From Sciurus carolinensis (taxonomy: Eukaryota > Chordata > Mammalia > Rodentia > Sciuridae), in assembly GCF_902686445.1 (NCBI RefSeq), contig NC_062222.1:134919035-134983034 (forward strand): 64,000 nucleotides of DNA, written 5' to 3'. How positions within the stretch are numbered: the stretch's first letter is position 1; each line of letters starts with the position of its first letter. The notes under the pieces were generated by a model. The model had not been told where the DNA came from. It saw only the letters and a list, made by a program, of their open reading frames with translations, and did no database searches. Below, piece by piece: positions 50,181 to 62,780 of this stretch. A program made the position numbers and the translations under genes.

Positions 50181-52034
50181 CATTCATTCACTTATATACT
50201 GGACCTACACACGTCAGGCACTGGGTCAGGGGCCAGGGGCTCTAAGCTAAGCAAATCTCGGGACCAACCCCCACAGAGAGTACTGAACTATAGGAGTGAC
50301 TGACACAGAAACAGGGAGTGCAAGGAACTGTGGTGAGTGGCCCTGGTGTGGAAGTGGACCTGGAATCCAAAGTGGGAGTGGCCAGTTCATATGGGGAAAG
50401 GAAGGCACCCACAGAACACAGCAGCAAGGATCAGCTACAGAATTCCCAACCTTCAGGTGGTAGTCAGAATGACCATGTCACCTTGGCTCCACACCAGAGC
50501 ACATCTGAGTGAAGGGAAGGCGCAAACAGGCTGGTTCCACTGAAATCAAGCAATGGCGATGGACCTCTGTGGCACACAGGATCACTTCAAAGAGGCAGTA
50601 CATCACATGCATGCGGTCACTATCTCTGCACCAAATGTGTCTAGCATTATGTTAACCCTGTTTTTCTAATGAATGTGGATGGTGTTATGATGAATAAGTA
50701 TATATGTATTTTAAATTATTACTCTGCAATAGTTGTTACTCCAGTATCAAGAGGTTTTCCAAAAACAGTGATCATACAAAATACAAATACTCCACTGTCA
50801 ACTGAATCGGCGTCCCTACAATACCAAAGCTGAGATCACTGGTGTAGTCAATGGGAACAGCCTCTGAAGGATTCTGAACAGGGGGTTTTACTTTGCATGG
50901 TTCCTCTGTGGTGAATGGCCTGGAGAAAGATGAAACTCGATGCCCTCAATCATGGTCTAAGAGACCACTGCTAGAATTCAGAAAGAGCTGAAGAAAGCCT
51001 GGGCCCAGACAGTGTCCATGGGGAGTGAGGACAAATCTGAGGCCTGACTGCCTGGTACAGAGGCAGACAGGAGCAGCTTAGAGCGAGCTCTGGGTTTGCG
51101 TGAGGGCAAACAAAGCCATGGAAAACAGAAGAGGACACAGGTTTGGAAGTAAAGACGTTAAGGTGCAGGGCCACACACAGGGACTCATACACAGGAGACA
51201 GGCTGGTGGGAAGAGGATTCTAACTCAATGTTCCCATGATATTTGAAGAACAGCACTAGGTCTATGGTGGGCATTTGAAAACAGTCATCAAAGTAATGAA
51301 TCTTCCTGATGATGTAGTTTCAAATTAAGTTCTAACAAAATTATTACTTTTTTAAAAAGGTTAAGTATCTGTCAAATATTTCCAAAAATATATCCTCATA
51401 GGACGTGCACAGATAAATTTATCAAAGTTTAATTTTATTTCCTTTATTATGTACAGAGAGATAATTTTATTACAGATCTCAATTTCTCTAACTATTAGAC
51501 TCAATTAAAGGGAACTATGTTAGGTATCAGTTTGGATTAGGCAATTTACTTCAGGGAGAGAGGAGGAAAAAAGCTGGGTGGTAAAAGTTTATTCCCTGGT
51601 TCTGAAATTTAAAGGAACATTTATTTTTGTATTTCATTGATTAGTATGTTAAGAAAGGACAAGTTTAAAATAACAAAATACCATGAAGTTCTTCTGTCTA
51701 TTAATTTAATGTACAACTTGACAGTTCCTGAGGATAGAGAAGAGAATGTTTTACACACTGTTGTGAAGGTTACTGAAAGGTATGGGTGGAAGTCATGCAC
51801 TACAACCTTGTTTTTGCTATAGATATTAAATTAACAGATTAATTTCATAATGCATATTGGGCATATACTATGTATGTTATGAAATGAATCTATCCATCCA
51901 ATGTGCTTTATGAAATTACACAGTTACTGTCTGGGACACAGGAACAAAATGTAGACCCTGCTTTCAATATACTGTACTACAACAGGTAACACCTAAGGTT
52001 GATATACATCTTCACACAGCATAACAAAGGCTGA

Positions 52035-52245
52035 TGCTGTGGACACTTCTCACCATCGACACTAGCTACTTTTCTAAGGGCTTCATGTACATTTGCCTCC
52101 TGCTTCCCCAAGTTCTACGAGGTAGGTACCACTGTAAATTCCCATTTTACACATGCAGCAACTGAGGCACAGAGAGGTTACACAACTTGCAAGGCTATCC
52201 AGCAGTCATCAGCAGAGCTGGGTTGTGACCCAGGGCAGCCTACTC
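52035..52245 (+). repeat. MIR SINE
   Basis: AAGGGCTTCATGTACATTTG, CTACGAGGTAGGTACCACTG, CATGCAGCAACTGAGGCACA, GAGAGGTTACACAACTTGCA, CAGAGCTGGG. Well preserved. Confidence 0.82.
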
Positions 52246-53539
52246 TGGATCTCAGATGTCACAACCCTCCCTAGGGCATCTCTCATACCATAAAAGGCAG
52301 GAGGGTTTAGAAAAGTGTGTACGTACTCTCCTGGTTAACTGGGAACAAGACCACCTATGAACTCTTCTTGAAAGGCAGATGTGGCCATGGGAGGCAAAAG
52401 CAGAATCTTGAGTTTGAAGAACAGTGTGTGATTCAAACAGGTGGACACAGGACAGGTGGAAGGGATGAGCCCTTGGTGGCCTTCAGGGAGTCAAGGAGTT
52501 TTATTCTGTGGCCAACGGAAAAGCTGAGCTTATAAAGGTAAATGCAGGAATCCCAGGCCAGAGTATTACAATGTATTAAGGGGAAAGAAAAAAGTTACTG
52601 TGACATACAGTACAAGGGCCACAAATCTAAGCCTGGGCTGAAGATAGTTCAGAAGCAAGGAAATGCTACCTAGGGCCTCATAAGCTCAAGTGAGGAAAGA
52701 CTGGTGTCGGCAAAGACTGCAGAGCAGACTGTCTTCATTATTGAGTGCTCAGAAATACTTGTCTGCTTGGGTCTTATTTATCTGATTCTTTTTGTTTTAA
52801 TCTTCTCAGGGCTACCAGGCAAACCTGGCCCATGGAAGAAGGTCAGGAGTAGAGGCCACGAGAGAAGAAACAGTTGGAGTCAGAGCTGATGTGGCCAGTA
52901 GCAGATAAGCAGCAGTGCGGACAAGCTCTCCAGCAAGGCGAGTGTAGGTCAAGTGGGAATCAGACAGATGGAGATGCTGTCACGACCCTAAGTTGCTCCC
53001 CAATGGCACCTGCAATGATGCTGATGTCTCTTTGCTTGCCCCTCTCCTGGATGACCATCTCACATCACACCTCCAGTCCCCTCAACTTGCCCACATCTCC
53101 TTTCCCATCTTGTGTCAGTGACTAAGCAGCTTCCAGTTTTCTGAGAAGTCCCATAAGCTCCTCCTCGCCTCCTCCTCTGGGCCCACAGACACCCCCTCTC
53201 CTGCTTCTATGGAAGCATCTCCTGGGGACAGCCACTCCCTCCACCTGGGCTAGCCCGACCCTGGCACTTCTCCTTTCTCCTTCACCACTAAGCTTAGATG
53301 AATTACTGTGTGCATCCAGTGCTTAGACTTTGTCTGTCACAGAGTGATCACTGTATGTATTTATTAGTTACTAATATCAAAATATTCCTGCCTGCTGGAT
53401 ATTTCCTACCTACTTACAAACATGGTGTTATTTTTTCCAACTTTAAAACCAAACCAAACCTCCAATTCCATTCCATCTCCCCTACTAGCTACTGCCCAGT
53501 TTTCTCCCCTTTTTAGTAAAATTTCTCTTAGCAATGCTT

Positions 53540-54945
53540 CCATTCTGGCTCCCCGCTTTCCTGGCCACTCTCTCTCGGACCTGACGCAACCAAGCTCTTA
53601 GCCTCCTCACTCTGGTGTCAGCAGTGATCACCAGCTACTGCCCAGTGCTCAGTACACACCTTACTTTCTTATTTTCCCATCGGTTCCCTCCTCCTCTTCG
53701 GCTGGTTTTCTTCTGCTGCCCTCAAGACAGCACAGGGTCCCACCCTCTTCCCTCTCCAGTTGCTTGTTTTCAGCCCTCTTAACACCTCTGAAGTCCTGAC
53801 CACTTTACGATGGGCGGTTCATGGCCCGGGTCCTGCATCTCTTCACTATCTACCTGCACTTGCCACGTTGGTGCATTCACTTGTCTCATAGCTTCACACT
53901 GACAAGTCCCAAGTTTCTATTTTCAATCTAGACCTCTCCTTGACCTTGAGAGACATGTATCCAACTCCCTGTCCAACATCACAATTCAGATGTTCCATCT
54001 GTACTGCGAGTATGTCCAAATTTGAGCCTCTCCTTACACACTCCTCTAGCACCCTCCCCCTCGGTGCTGGAGGCAATTCCCACCTTTCCAGTTGCTCAGG
54101 ACTCAAAACTTGGGGTCATCTGTAGCTCTTCTTTTTTTTCCCCAGTTCACATCTAACCCATCAGCATATCTTATTGGCTCTACCTTCAAAATATTCCCAG
54201 AACCTGCCTGTTCTTATCCACGGTCGCATCCACTGCTGCCTCTGTAGTGCATGCCACCAACGCCTCCCACTTGGACTGTAATGGTGGCCTCCTGTGGGGT
54301 CTGTGACTTCTGCCCCACCTCTCTTCAATCTGCTCTAATATACTGACCATGCTGATTCTGTTAGAGAGTTAGTTGAATCCTATTACTCCTTTGCACAGAC
54401 CTCACAATGGCCTCTTACCAAAGAGTAAAATGCAAGGTCCTTACAAGATCCTTAAAATGAACTACAAGACCTGTGCCCTGCTGTGTCTCTGGCCTCTTCT
54501 TCACCTCTGCTCCCACACTCTGGCTCCAGTCACCCGGGTCCCCTCTAGTCCCTCAACCTTGCAGGCACGGTCCATCTCAGGACCTCAGTCTTGCTGGCTG
54601 TTTCCTCTTTCTGGGATGCTCTTTCCCCAGACACCACACAGATTGATTCCTCACTTCTTTTAGGCACTGAGTCAATGTTACCATTTTAATGAGGCCCTAA
54701 CTCACCTTTACAAAACTGTACGCCTTCTGATCTTTTCTATGCCCTCCCCTCTCTCCTCCCCACACTGATACTTATCCCAACATCCAATATTAGTCTAGGT
54801 CCCCTCACACCACAAAAAAATTTAAGCTCCACCTCCACAAGGCAGGGACTATTGTCTGCCTGTTCACTGCTGTATCTGTATCACCAAAAACAATGCAGGC
54901 TGATAAATCAATAATCAAATATTTTCTGAATGAACTAAATCAATA
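53540..54945 (+). mobile_element. Long L2 LINE fragment (3' region)
   Basis: Successive L2 landmarks: CTTATTGGCTCTACCTTCAA, CAATCTGCTCTAATATACTG, 'aatggcctcttaccaaagag' TAAAATGC, GCTCTTTCCCCAGACACCAC, CATTTTAATGAGGCCCTAAC, GGACTATTGTCTGCCTGTTC and the terminal 'ttctgaatgaa'. Diverged, frame-broken; boundaries approximate, especially at the left. Confidence 0.75.
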
Positions 54946-55719
54946 GATAAGGCCAAACTAGAGAATGTGGCTAATGTGTGGCTACAACTGTACTCTAGTT
55001 AAGACTCTTCTGAGCTGATTCCTCACCTCCAACCCCAACGCCTATTGGTACTGCCCATCCAGAACCTCCTCTAGAACACTTAAGACACACACAGCAGGGA
55101 ACACGCTCAGCCTGAGGACAGGTCCCTCTACAGGAGAAAAGGACAAGCAAAGCACAGGGCTCTTCTCCCAGTCCCCATCGGCATCCTCTCCTCCCTTGGC
55201 ACGGACCCTTTCCCATTCCTACTCCACTTTCACATTTCTGGGGGGAGAACTAGGAGGAGAGGGGAAGTCCACAGTCTCTTGGGGAATTAATGTTCCTCTT
55301 CTCGGTGAACTTGAAGAGTGAGAGAAAAGCATTTCCCCATGCCAATGCTCCTTCGCACCCTGATCTACTCACCTGTCTGGCTGAACAGGGTCAAGCCACA
55401 TCTGGCCTTTCTTCTCAGGGGAATCAGAGTGGTAGCAGAGGCACCATAAGCCTCACACTGTCCCTCCTAGAAACCAGCTTGTCGGAAATAGATGCTAAAG
55501 GGATCAGGGGCTCATAAATCAGAAGGGTACTCACTTCCAAGTGTACACACCCTGTGGATAGAGCAGACCTATATACGATTAATTCCAAGGACACTAGATT
55601 AACATCCTCCTACTCTATTATTTTGATTTAATGGAAACTCAGTTCAGTGAAATTGAAAAAGGTCCAAAGGTTAATTTGATAAAGCTTATTACTCAATTAA
55701 AAGGTGATGTTCCTTTAGG

Positions 55720-55763
55720 ACACACACACACACACACACACACATACATATACACACACACAT
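55720..55763. repeat. Interrupted (CA)n microsatellite
   Basis: ACAC units to 55744, a TACATATA interruption, then a second CA run. Likely polymorphic. Confidence 0.95.
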
Positions 55764-56799
55764 CTTTTAAATTGGAAATAGATAGTATTATTCTTCTTTC
55801 AATAGCAACAACAGAAACCAAGAAAGTTTTTCTCCTAATTGGTATGTTTTGTTGCCAGGATATTGTGGAAAAGGTACATGTACCAGAAGTGGAGAAACTA
55901 TTTTTAATTAAGATCATTCAGAGATCCAGCCAGAGGCTACGTAGGTTGCATGCTGTTCTGCCTAGTAAAATGTCATTATTAAAAAAAATTAAATGGGTCA
56001 ATAAAGTCTGAGCTCTACATTCTGGAAAAAATTATAGCTTCCTAATTATGTCAAACTAACAAAGTCTCCTAGGTCTAAAGGCAATATTTCTACACATATT
56101 CTTTCAATTCCAGGATTAGAGTCCAAATAAAATGTTCCTAGGAGCAGGTCAAGGCCAGCACATTGCACTGGGAGGAAGAGGTACTGAAAAAGAAAGGCTA
56201 CAAACAGTCTGCTACCTGCAGAGTCTGATGGGAGGTCATGGGGTGGCCTCTGTCCCCCGGAGAGAAAGGGTCAGCAGTGGGAATGTTTCTGGTGTTTCTG
56301 TCTGGATCAGCTTCCCCAGAGTGACACCTCTCCTCTCCTCACCTCTCCCCAGTGGGAGAAGCAGGAACTTCTCTGGCACTCATGCCAAAGGAACCGGACA
56401 CACACCTAGCCACCATTCCTTTCTCTCTGCTGCCACCTGTAGGCAGCAGAGATTCTGCTCTGTTCCTCTCAAAGGCTACAAAAAGACAGCCCTGCTGTCT
56501 GGGTTCCAGGAACTGTGACTGTTCAGTGGTACCAACAGCTGAGCAAGTCCACCCACCTGAGGATCACCTGAGGATCACAAGGTCACCCACCCATCTGGTA
56601 GACCTCAGATGTCTACCAACCAATGTTGAAGTTGGTAAAGATGTTGTTCTTCATCGTCTCTGACAAAGCTGATGTCACTGGTGTGACTCGCATCCTCAGT
56701 CTTTCCCTCCTCCCTCCTCCTTCTCTCCATTACCCCACCCCATAGGAAATGGTTCAATAACCCGCCTCCTCAAGTTCATGGGGTTCCAGCTTAATTACC

Positions 56800-56985
56800 A
56801 TTTGTCAAGGGAGCTCCATGAGCCAGGAGCTCTCACACACATCTCACCTAATCCTCACATTATCCAAGTTTTATCAGAAAGAAAACAAGCACAAAGGTGT
56901 TGAACTGTATTCACTCATGTGACTAACACATGACAGAGGTGAGGCTGGAACTTAAGGTGTGGCTGCCACAAAGCCCATGTTCTTT
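56800..56985 (+). repeat. MIR-family SINE
   Basis: CATGAGCCAGGAGCTCTCAC, CACCTAATCCTCACATTATC, CATGACAGAGGTGAGGCTGG AACTTAAGG. MIR/MIR3 layout. Confidence 0.6.
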
Positions 56986-57385
56986 CAGAGGGACCAAAGC
57001 CAGAGTAGAAGTGGAACTCAGAGCATGGGTTGTTAATGAACCATGGCACCAAAAAAATGCACAGAAGACCGAGTTTCTGTAACAAGGCCATGGGCTGGTC
57101 AAGACAAAGAACGCTTTAGGAATTAGAGTTCTACGTGATGCTCAAGGATGGGTAAGTGACGCGCTCGAGCCTCACAGCGAGGAGTGGAGAAGTTGGGATT
57201 GGTCCCACCTGATCCCAGACCCACAGCTGCTCCTTCCTATTGCATCTGGGAAAGGGGAGGTTTGGGCCCTCGACCAGCTGGACTGAGACAACAGAACACG
57301 GAAATATAGTGTGGAGGGCAGAGCCCAGGTTGAGGGAGCCTGCCTCAACACCACTGTTATAATCAAAACGCAATAGTGCAGTTAT

Positions 57386-57570
57386 GAGGGTGCAGAGGTG
57401 CATGCCTGCAATTCCAATGCTAGGAGGATCGCAAGTTCAAAGTCAGCCTCAGCAACTTAGTGAGACCCTGTCTCAAAATTAAAAAAAATAAAAATAAAAA
57501 AGGGCTAGGGGTGTGGTTCAGTGGTTAAGCACTTCTAGGTTCAATCCCTGGCACCAAAAAGCAAACAAGC
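57386..57570 (+). mobile_element. B1-dID composite SINE
   Basis: GTGCATGCCTGCAATTCCAA, AGGAGGATCGCAAGTTCAAA, GTGAGACCCTGTCTCAAAAT, an internal A-rich linker, then GGGCTAGGGGTGTGGTTCAG and GGTTCAATCCCTGGCACC. Confidence 0.93.
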
Positions 57571-57689
57571 AGCACAGCTGCAGAATCACACCCTAGCACA
57601 GTCACTCTACTTTTCCTCTCCTGAATTTCAATCACATCGTCTCCTCTGAACCTCTTGACTACTCCTAGTGAGTATCACTCCCCTTGTTG

Positions 57690-57850
57690 GTCCACTTTCT
57701 GAAAAGGCCAGATATAAATACGTCAGACTTTGTGGGTCTTGGGTCTGCACAGATACTCAGCTCTGTAGTGGTGGTCCAAGTAGTCACAGACAATACGCAA
57801 ACGAATGGGGTGGTTATGTGCCAATAAAACCCTGCCTAGATACTCAAATT
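57690..57850 (+). mobile_element. hAT/Charlie-like nonautonomous DNA transposon relic
   Basis: CTGAAAAGGCCAGATATAAA, GACTTTGTGGGTCTTGGGTC, 'cacagacaatacgcaaacga' ATGGGG, TGCCAATAAAACCCTGCCTA. These are the landmarks of the MER1-type hAT family (GGGCCAGATAGTAAATATTT...AGACAATACGTAAACGAATG). Probably the same family as at 40890. Confidence 0.75.
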
Positions 57851-58492
57851 TGAATTTCATACAATTTCTGTGTGGTCAAGTCTTATTATCATTTTTCTCC
57901 AAGCATTTAACAATGTGAGTCTACTTTCAGCCGATAGGCTGGACAGACACAGGCAGGGCTGGGCCCCATATGCGGCCCGCCAACCTCTGCTTAGAGGGAG
58001 ATACTGCTTTTGGAAGACCAAATGGTCCTCTCAGATTCTCAGGCTTTCAAGGGAGCCCTGAGCCAAGCCAACATTCACAGCCTTCACCCTTCCTGACAGC
58101 TTTTCAAGGCAAAGGAAAGTTAATAATGGACTTGCATAAAAGGTCTCCACAACTGCATCTTTAACCTAAGTTGTTAGATACTGAAGAAAGGAGGTAGAAA
58201 TTGACAGGTTTATAACAGTTCTGTAAAGTTTCCCAAAGTTGTTGTAGCTTCCATTTTAATGGCCCATCAAATTACTACTTAATATATATACACACCTTTA
58301 GAAATAAAATTTACACTGCCATCTAGCGTTTAACAAATCTTTTAACTGAGAGGTTAAACATAAGGTTCTCTTGGTTCTATGCATCAGAATAATTATTTTA
58401 GTGTGTTTCAAAATACAAATGAAATTTCCTATGTGAAAAGTAATTAATTAAGTAGACAAAAGTATCAGGACTTAGCTACAATTCCCCTGGGG

Positions 58493-58600
58493 GACTGGGG
58501 CTGTAGCTCCTTGATAGATCACTTGCCTGTCATACACTAGGCCCTGGCTGATTCCCAGTACTATAAAAAATAAAAACAAATAAAATAAAAATAAAATCAC
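58493..58600 (+). mobile_element. ID-type SINE
   Basis: GACTGGGGCTGTAGCTCCTT, GATCACTTGCCTGTCATACA, GATTCCCAGTACTATAAAA, then an AAAT-rich tail. Diverged copy. Confidence 0.85.
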
Positions 58601-59159
58601 CTGAGATATAGTATTTTCTCTGTTGGAGTATTTCTATGAAGCATTTCCATTTTTGTATCTATTGATGACGTTAAGAAAATGCAGAAGATTTTTTTTTATA
58701 TTTTCAAAGTTTGTGAGAGAAAAGTTTTTGAAGTATAAAATACACTTTGTTTCATACAGATGAAATCCTAAAAAGATGCTCCTAATGAGGTCGTCTCCTA
58801 TATCAAACCCAATTCTTCCCCTACTCCACAAGACACACCTGGAAATGAGTTCCATGTTGAGATGCTGCGCTGGGCCAGGAGGAACGCAGAGGAGGGGAGA
58901 GCTGGGCTAGGGCCCCTCGCTGCAATGCTGCTGTCCATGTGGAGACCTGGACTCTACCCCACAAGCCATTTTGGAAGTTGTGGTCAAAAGGCTTTCTCTT
59001 TTAAAATCGACCTCGTCTTTCCAAGTGGCATTTTAGGAGGCTCACACCATTTCTCTACCTGTTCAATAAACAGTCACTAAGTGGGGAACTCCCTTTCATG
59101 CCTCTGTTTCATAAGAGGGCAGACACTGTCTCCAAAGGTCTGCCTGTGGGCTACCTTGA

Positions 59160-59475
59160 ACTGAATTCCCTTCCTTCCATTGGTTACCAGGATAACTCCT
59201 ACTCCTTCCTATATCAGCTCATGTAGCGCTTCTTCAAGGACCCTTTCCCTGACAAGGATGAATTCCTCAAAGTCACCTCCCCTCTATTTTTGCAGTACCT
59301 GTCCTATCTACAATGCTGCCTGTATTTATGAATCCTTTCACAACTCTGTGAAGGTAAAGGAGTGCCATGTTTGCCTGTGCTATTTTATACTCCATGCCTG
59401 GCATGGTGTGTGGCACAGGGTAGACAGTAAAGATCTGCAGAATGAATCAAATGATGACTCAATGAACTGATCAAA
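59160..59475 (+). repeat. L2 LINE 3' end
   Basis: TTCAAGGACCCTTTCCCTGA, GCCTGTATTTATGAATCC, TACTCCATGCCTGGCATGGT, GTAGACAGTAAAGATCTGCA GAATGAA. L2 terminal order. Confidence 0.7.
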
Positions 59476-60204
59476 TCTTGGCATTGTCAAACACAGATGA
59501 ACAAGAGTTCCTCACCCAAGAAACGTGGTAGAAGAGAACATGGAGAAATAATTCTTATACCAGGCACAAGTGAGAAGCAACCTAAGCTGCTTCTGCTATA
59601 CAGAAAAAGAGATGCAAGAATTCAGAGGCAGGGGAGACAGCTTTCAAATAGAAAGGAAGGCCTGGGAAGCTCTGGAAGAAGGTGGTGGTTAGAAGTGAGC
59701 CTTTCAGGATGGAGAGGTGGATGTGTGAGATGCATGCAGTGGAGCAAAGGGCAACAGGCAGACAAGTGGTGTGAGCGAAGGCCTGCACGCAGAACCAAGT
59801 GCCTCTGAATGCAGCCACAGGAAGAGGGGATGGACACATGGGCGAGGTGATGAAGTGCTACTTATCTAAGAAGGATAGACGTGTCTGCAGGCAAAGAGAA
59901 GGGATCCGAGGAGGGGAACTGTATGACCACATCGATGATGGCTGCATCCGTGCCTTAGGGACAAACGGGGAGAGGGAGGGACAAGGAGCAGGAGTTTGGA
60001 ACAAACAGAAGAGGCCAGTAACAAAGACTGCACTAAAGCACTCCAGAGCAACTGGTGAAGGTGGGACTGCCCACGCATTCTTGTAGGTAAGACAGTGGCA
60101 ATGTGGAACTGAGGGAGTCTGTGGCTATGACATGCTTGAAGGCACAGTGGTGAGAGAGGACAAGAAAGATAAGAATGCAGTGGTGAAGGGTCTGGTGCCA
60201 GGCC

Positions 60205-60395
60205 ACTGGGCCCTGCCAAGCCACTGCCAGCTGTGTGAAATTCAGTAGGTTCCTTCACATCTGTGTTTCAGTTTCCTTCCTGTCAAACAGGCCCAATGAC
60301 AATGTCGCCCTCACAGGGCTGATGTGTAGGCCAAATGAGATGAAATACTGTTAGTGCTTAGCATAGTTTCTAATACACAGTAAGCATTCAGGAGG
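60205..60395 (+). repeat. MIR SINE
   Basis: GCCAGCTGTGTGAAATTCAG, TAGGTTCCTTCACATCTGTG, TTTCAGTTTCCTTCCTGTCA, CACAGGGCTGATGTGTAGGC, GTTAGTGCTTAGCATAG. Clear full-length MIR. Confidence 0.82.
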
Positions 60396-61049
60396 GACAG
60401 GAGAGGGGCTGAGTGTGTTGGTAAAGGTAGGTAGATAAATGATAATGACAGGGTTTTTTTGTAATGCAAAGTAGAGACAGATAAGACAAAAGGGTCACAA
60501 ACAGAGCTCTGGAATTCTTTTAGGATAGATGGAAGGACAAAGACTAAAAAAGGAGTAGTCAGGGGACCCAAATACAATGGGTCCTCCTCCATATTTGTAT
60601 ATGCATTCACATAGGATTCAACCAACTGTGCACTGAAAATATTCAGATAAAGATAAGTGCATCTATAGTGAACATGCACTGACTTGCTTCTAATCATTCC
60701 CTACACAATGCAGTAACACAACTATTTACATATCATTTACATTGTATTAGGCACCATCAGTAATCCAGAGATAACCTAAGATAAACAGGAGGATGTGGGC
60801 AAGTTATAAGCAAACTCTATGCCATTCTATCTAAGGGTCTAGGGCATCCATGGATTTTGTTTTCCTTGCGTGATCCTGGAGATGAACAAGTTATTGCATA
60901 ACAGCAGTCAAGGGAATAAGGGATTTTACCGAACTGATGGTGGTCAGCAGGGTCGAAGGCTGTAGCAGAGCGGAGTGCTGGAAAGGGCTGTTGAGGTCTG
61001 CACTGTCATTATCATTAGAGTCACATGTTTAAAACACAAGATGCTATTT

Positions 61050-61610
61050 CACACTTTATTTATCAATAGTGCTTAAAATGAAAAGACCGTACAACTAAAT
61101 GTCAGCAAGGCTACAGAGCAACTGCAGTCCTACATACTGCTAATGAGGGAGCAACACCACTTTGCAAACTGGTAATTTATCACAAAGCTAAGCACACACC
61201 TGCTGTGTGTGTGTGACCCAGCACTTTCATTCCTAGGTAGTTATTCCAGGGAAATGCATACATATATCCACAAAAAGCCTTGCAGAAGCTGTTCACACAC
61301 AGCAGCTTATTCATAATAGCCTGAAACTAGAAACAATCCAATTTTCCCTGTTAGATAAATGGATAAACAAACTGTGGTAATTTCAAACAATAGAATATTT
61401 CAAAAAATAACAGTAATGGAAAAAACCAAACTAGTGATATTCCCAGCAGCACCTCCTGTGAAAGAAGGTCAATACAGTGAGAGTGTACTATGTGACTCCA
61501 TTTATACTAAGTTTGAGAAAAAGTCACCAATTTTGGTGATTGAAAGCATAGATGAGCTGCGGGAGAAAGTCTCAGAAAGTGATGGATACCAAGCTCTACC
61601 TTCAGCATGA
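61050..61610 (+). mobile_element. Old L1 LINE fragment (ORF2 3' end and 3'UTR)
   Basis: CTTATTCATAATAGCCTGAA ACTAGAAACAATCC, 'gataaatggataaacaaact' GTGGTAAT, 'gtactatgtgactccattta' and 'gaaagtctcagaaagtgatg' follow sense L1 3' sequence. The 83-codon open frame inside is repeat-derived. Confidence 0.82.
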
Positions 61611-61639
61611 GGCAGAGTGAATGGTGAGGAAGCAAAGGA

Positions 61640-61860
61640 TCAGGTATCAGGGGTCAGCGACCTATAGCCAGTGAGCCCACAGGCTCCAACCCACAGGCTT
61701 GATTCTATACAGTCAGATAAGGAGGACTTTTTACATGTTTCTAAGTCTGTAAAAAACAATAAACAAAACAAAAAAAAGAAAACCAAGATGAGTATGTGAT
61801 AGCATATGCAGCCCCCTGACCCTAATGCACTTCCTGTCTGGCCCTTTACAGGATGGTTAT
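61640..61860 (-). mobile_element. hAT/Charlie-like DNA transposon relic (antisense)
   Basis: Begins TCAGGGGTCAGCGACCTATA and ends TCTGGCCCTTTACAGGATGG, the antisense terminal text of the same MER1-type family; the middle is diverged and A-rich. Confidence 0.6.
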
Positions 61861-62329
61861 TCCCTGAGGTAGACTTTCTCCCCTTGTTTGGCTCTAGAAC
61901 GAAACAGGAAGTGACAGTGTATGTGGCTTAAGGAGGAAGCGAGGTCAAGTGCATGAGCTGAAGGAAGATGAAAAAAGCCTGATCGTCAAAACTAGAGGGG
62001 AATTGGGAATGCAGCAAGGTTCCAGAAGCGGAAGTGATGAGATGAGGAACCCAAGTAGGACAGTTCCCTCAGAAGCAGAAGAGAAATGTGTATGTACAGC
62101 AGGTGAAAAGAAGGGAAGGAGCAGGGAATCAGGAGCAAGAAGTCCCACCACATTCCGAACTTCAGAGGAGCAGGCTGGGAGGCATCTCAGGGGGACCATC
62201 CTGATCCTTGCTAAAGACCACCCACCTTCCCCAGCAACCCCAGGCCCCAGGACCTCACTCCACTTTATCTGCTCCACAGGACCTAGTGCTTGTTTTTGTC
62301 CGCCCCCTAGAAAGCAGGTTGCAGAGAAG

Positions 62330-62430
62330 CAATATTTGTATTTTTTATTCCCTTAGGTGCCCAAAGAATCTAGAATAGTACCAGGTACTGAGCATGCATT
62401 CAACAAATTTTCCTTGCATGAGTAAGTTAA
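62330..62430 (+). repeat. L2 LINE 3' end (tentative)
   Basis: TATTCCCTTAGGTGCCCAAA, GAATAGTACCAGGTACTGAG, CATGCATTCAACAAATTTTC resembles the terminal L2 block. Confidence 0.5.
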
Positions 62431-62486
62431 CTTGCATCGATCAAGGTGGCAAGGCTGACCTGGAGAACATCAACACACCTGACATT

Positions 62487-62570
62487 GTGAGCCAGATAAT
62501 TCCTCCTTTTTCCTCAGACATTGCCAAGTGTCCCTCCAAATCACCTGTGGTTGAGAAACACTGGGCTCAT
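62487..62570 (-). repeat. MER5A-like hAT element fragment
   Basis: GCCAGATAATTCCTCC, CATTGCCAAGTGTCCCTCCA, AATCACCTGTGGTTGAGAAA CACTG is the antisense end of MER5A (ends GGTTGAGAACCACTG). About half the element is present. Confidence 0.65.
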
Positions 62571-62581
62571 AATGGACTTTA

Positions 62582-62780
62582 TTTAGTTCCAGGGATTGAA
62601 CCCAGGGGTGTTTAGCTACCGAGTCACATCCCCAGCCCTTTTTTAATTTTCAGACAGGGTCTTGCTAAGTTGCTTAGGGCCTCACTAAGTTGCAGAGGCT
62701 GGTTTTGAACTTGTGATCCTCCTGCCTCAGCCTCCCAAGCCACTGAGATTACAGGCATGCACCACTGCACCCAGCTCATC
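62582..62780 (-). mobile_element. B1-dID composite SINE (antisense) with target duplication
   Basis: TTCCAGGGATTGAACCCAGG, CTACCGAGTCACATCCCCAG (ID half), CAGACAGGGTCTTGCTAAGT, TGCCTCAGCCTCCCAAGCCA, TTACAGGCATGCACCACTGC (B1 half). Flanked by atggacttta at 62572-62581 and 62781-62790. Confidence 0.94.

Noticed and set aside
55631..56011. 126-codon frame containing HTHTHTHT
   Set aside because: Passes through a CA microsatellite, with no recognisable protein on either side.
58634..58855. A - strand frame considered as a missing STX18 5' exon
   Set aside because: Its translation shares nothing with the expected GKLRDFLLEHRKDYINAY segment and it lacks matching splice phase.
60311..60697. A 128-codon - strand frame with NAYTNMEE, resembling INAYSH of STX18
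   Set aside because: The resemblance is only a few residues, with no matching flanking sequence or splice site.
61359..61610. 83-codon + strand frame
   Set aside because: Lies inside an old L1 3' region; the peptide is translation of decayed repeat.
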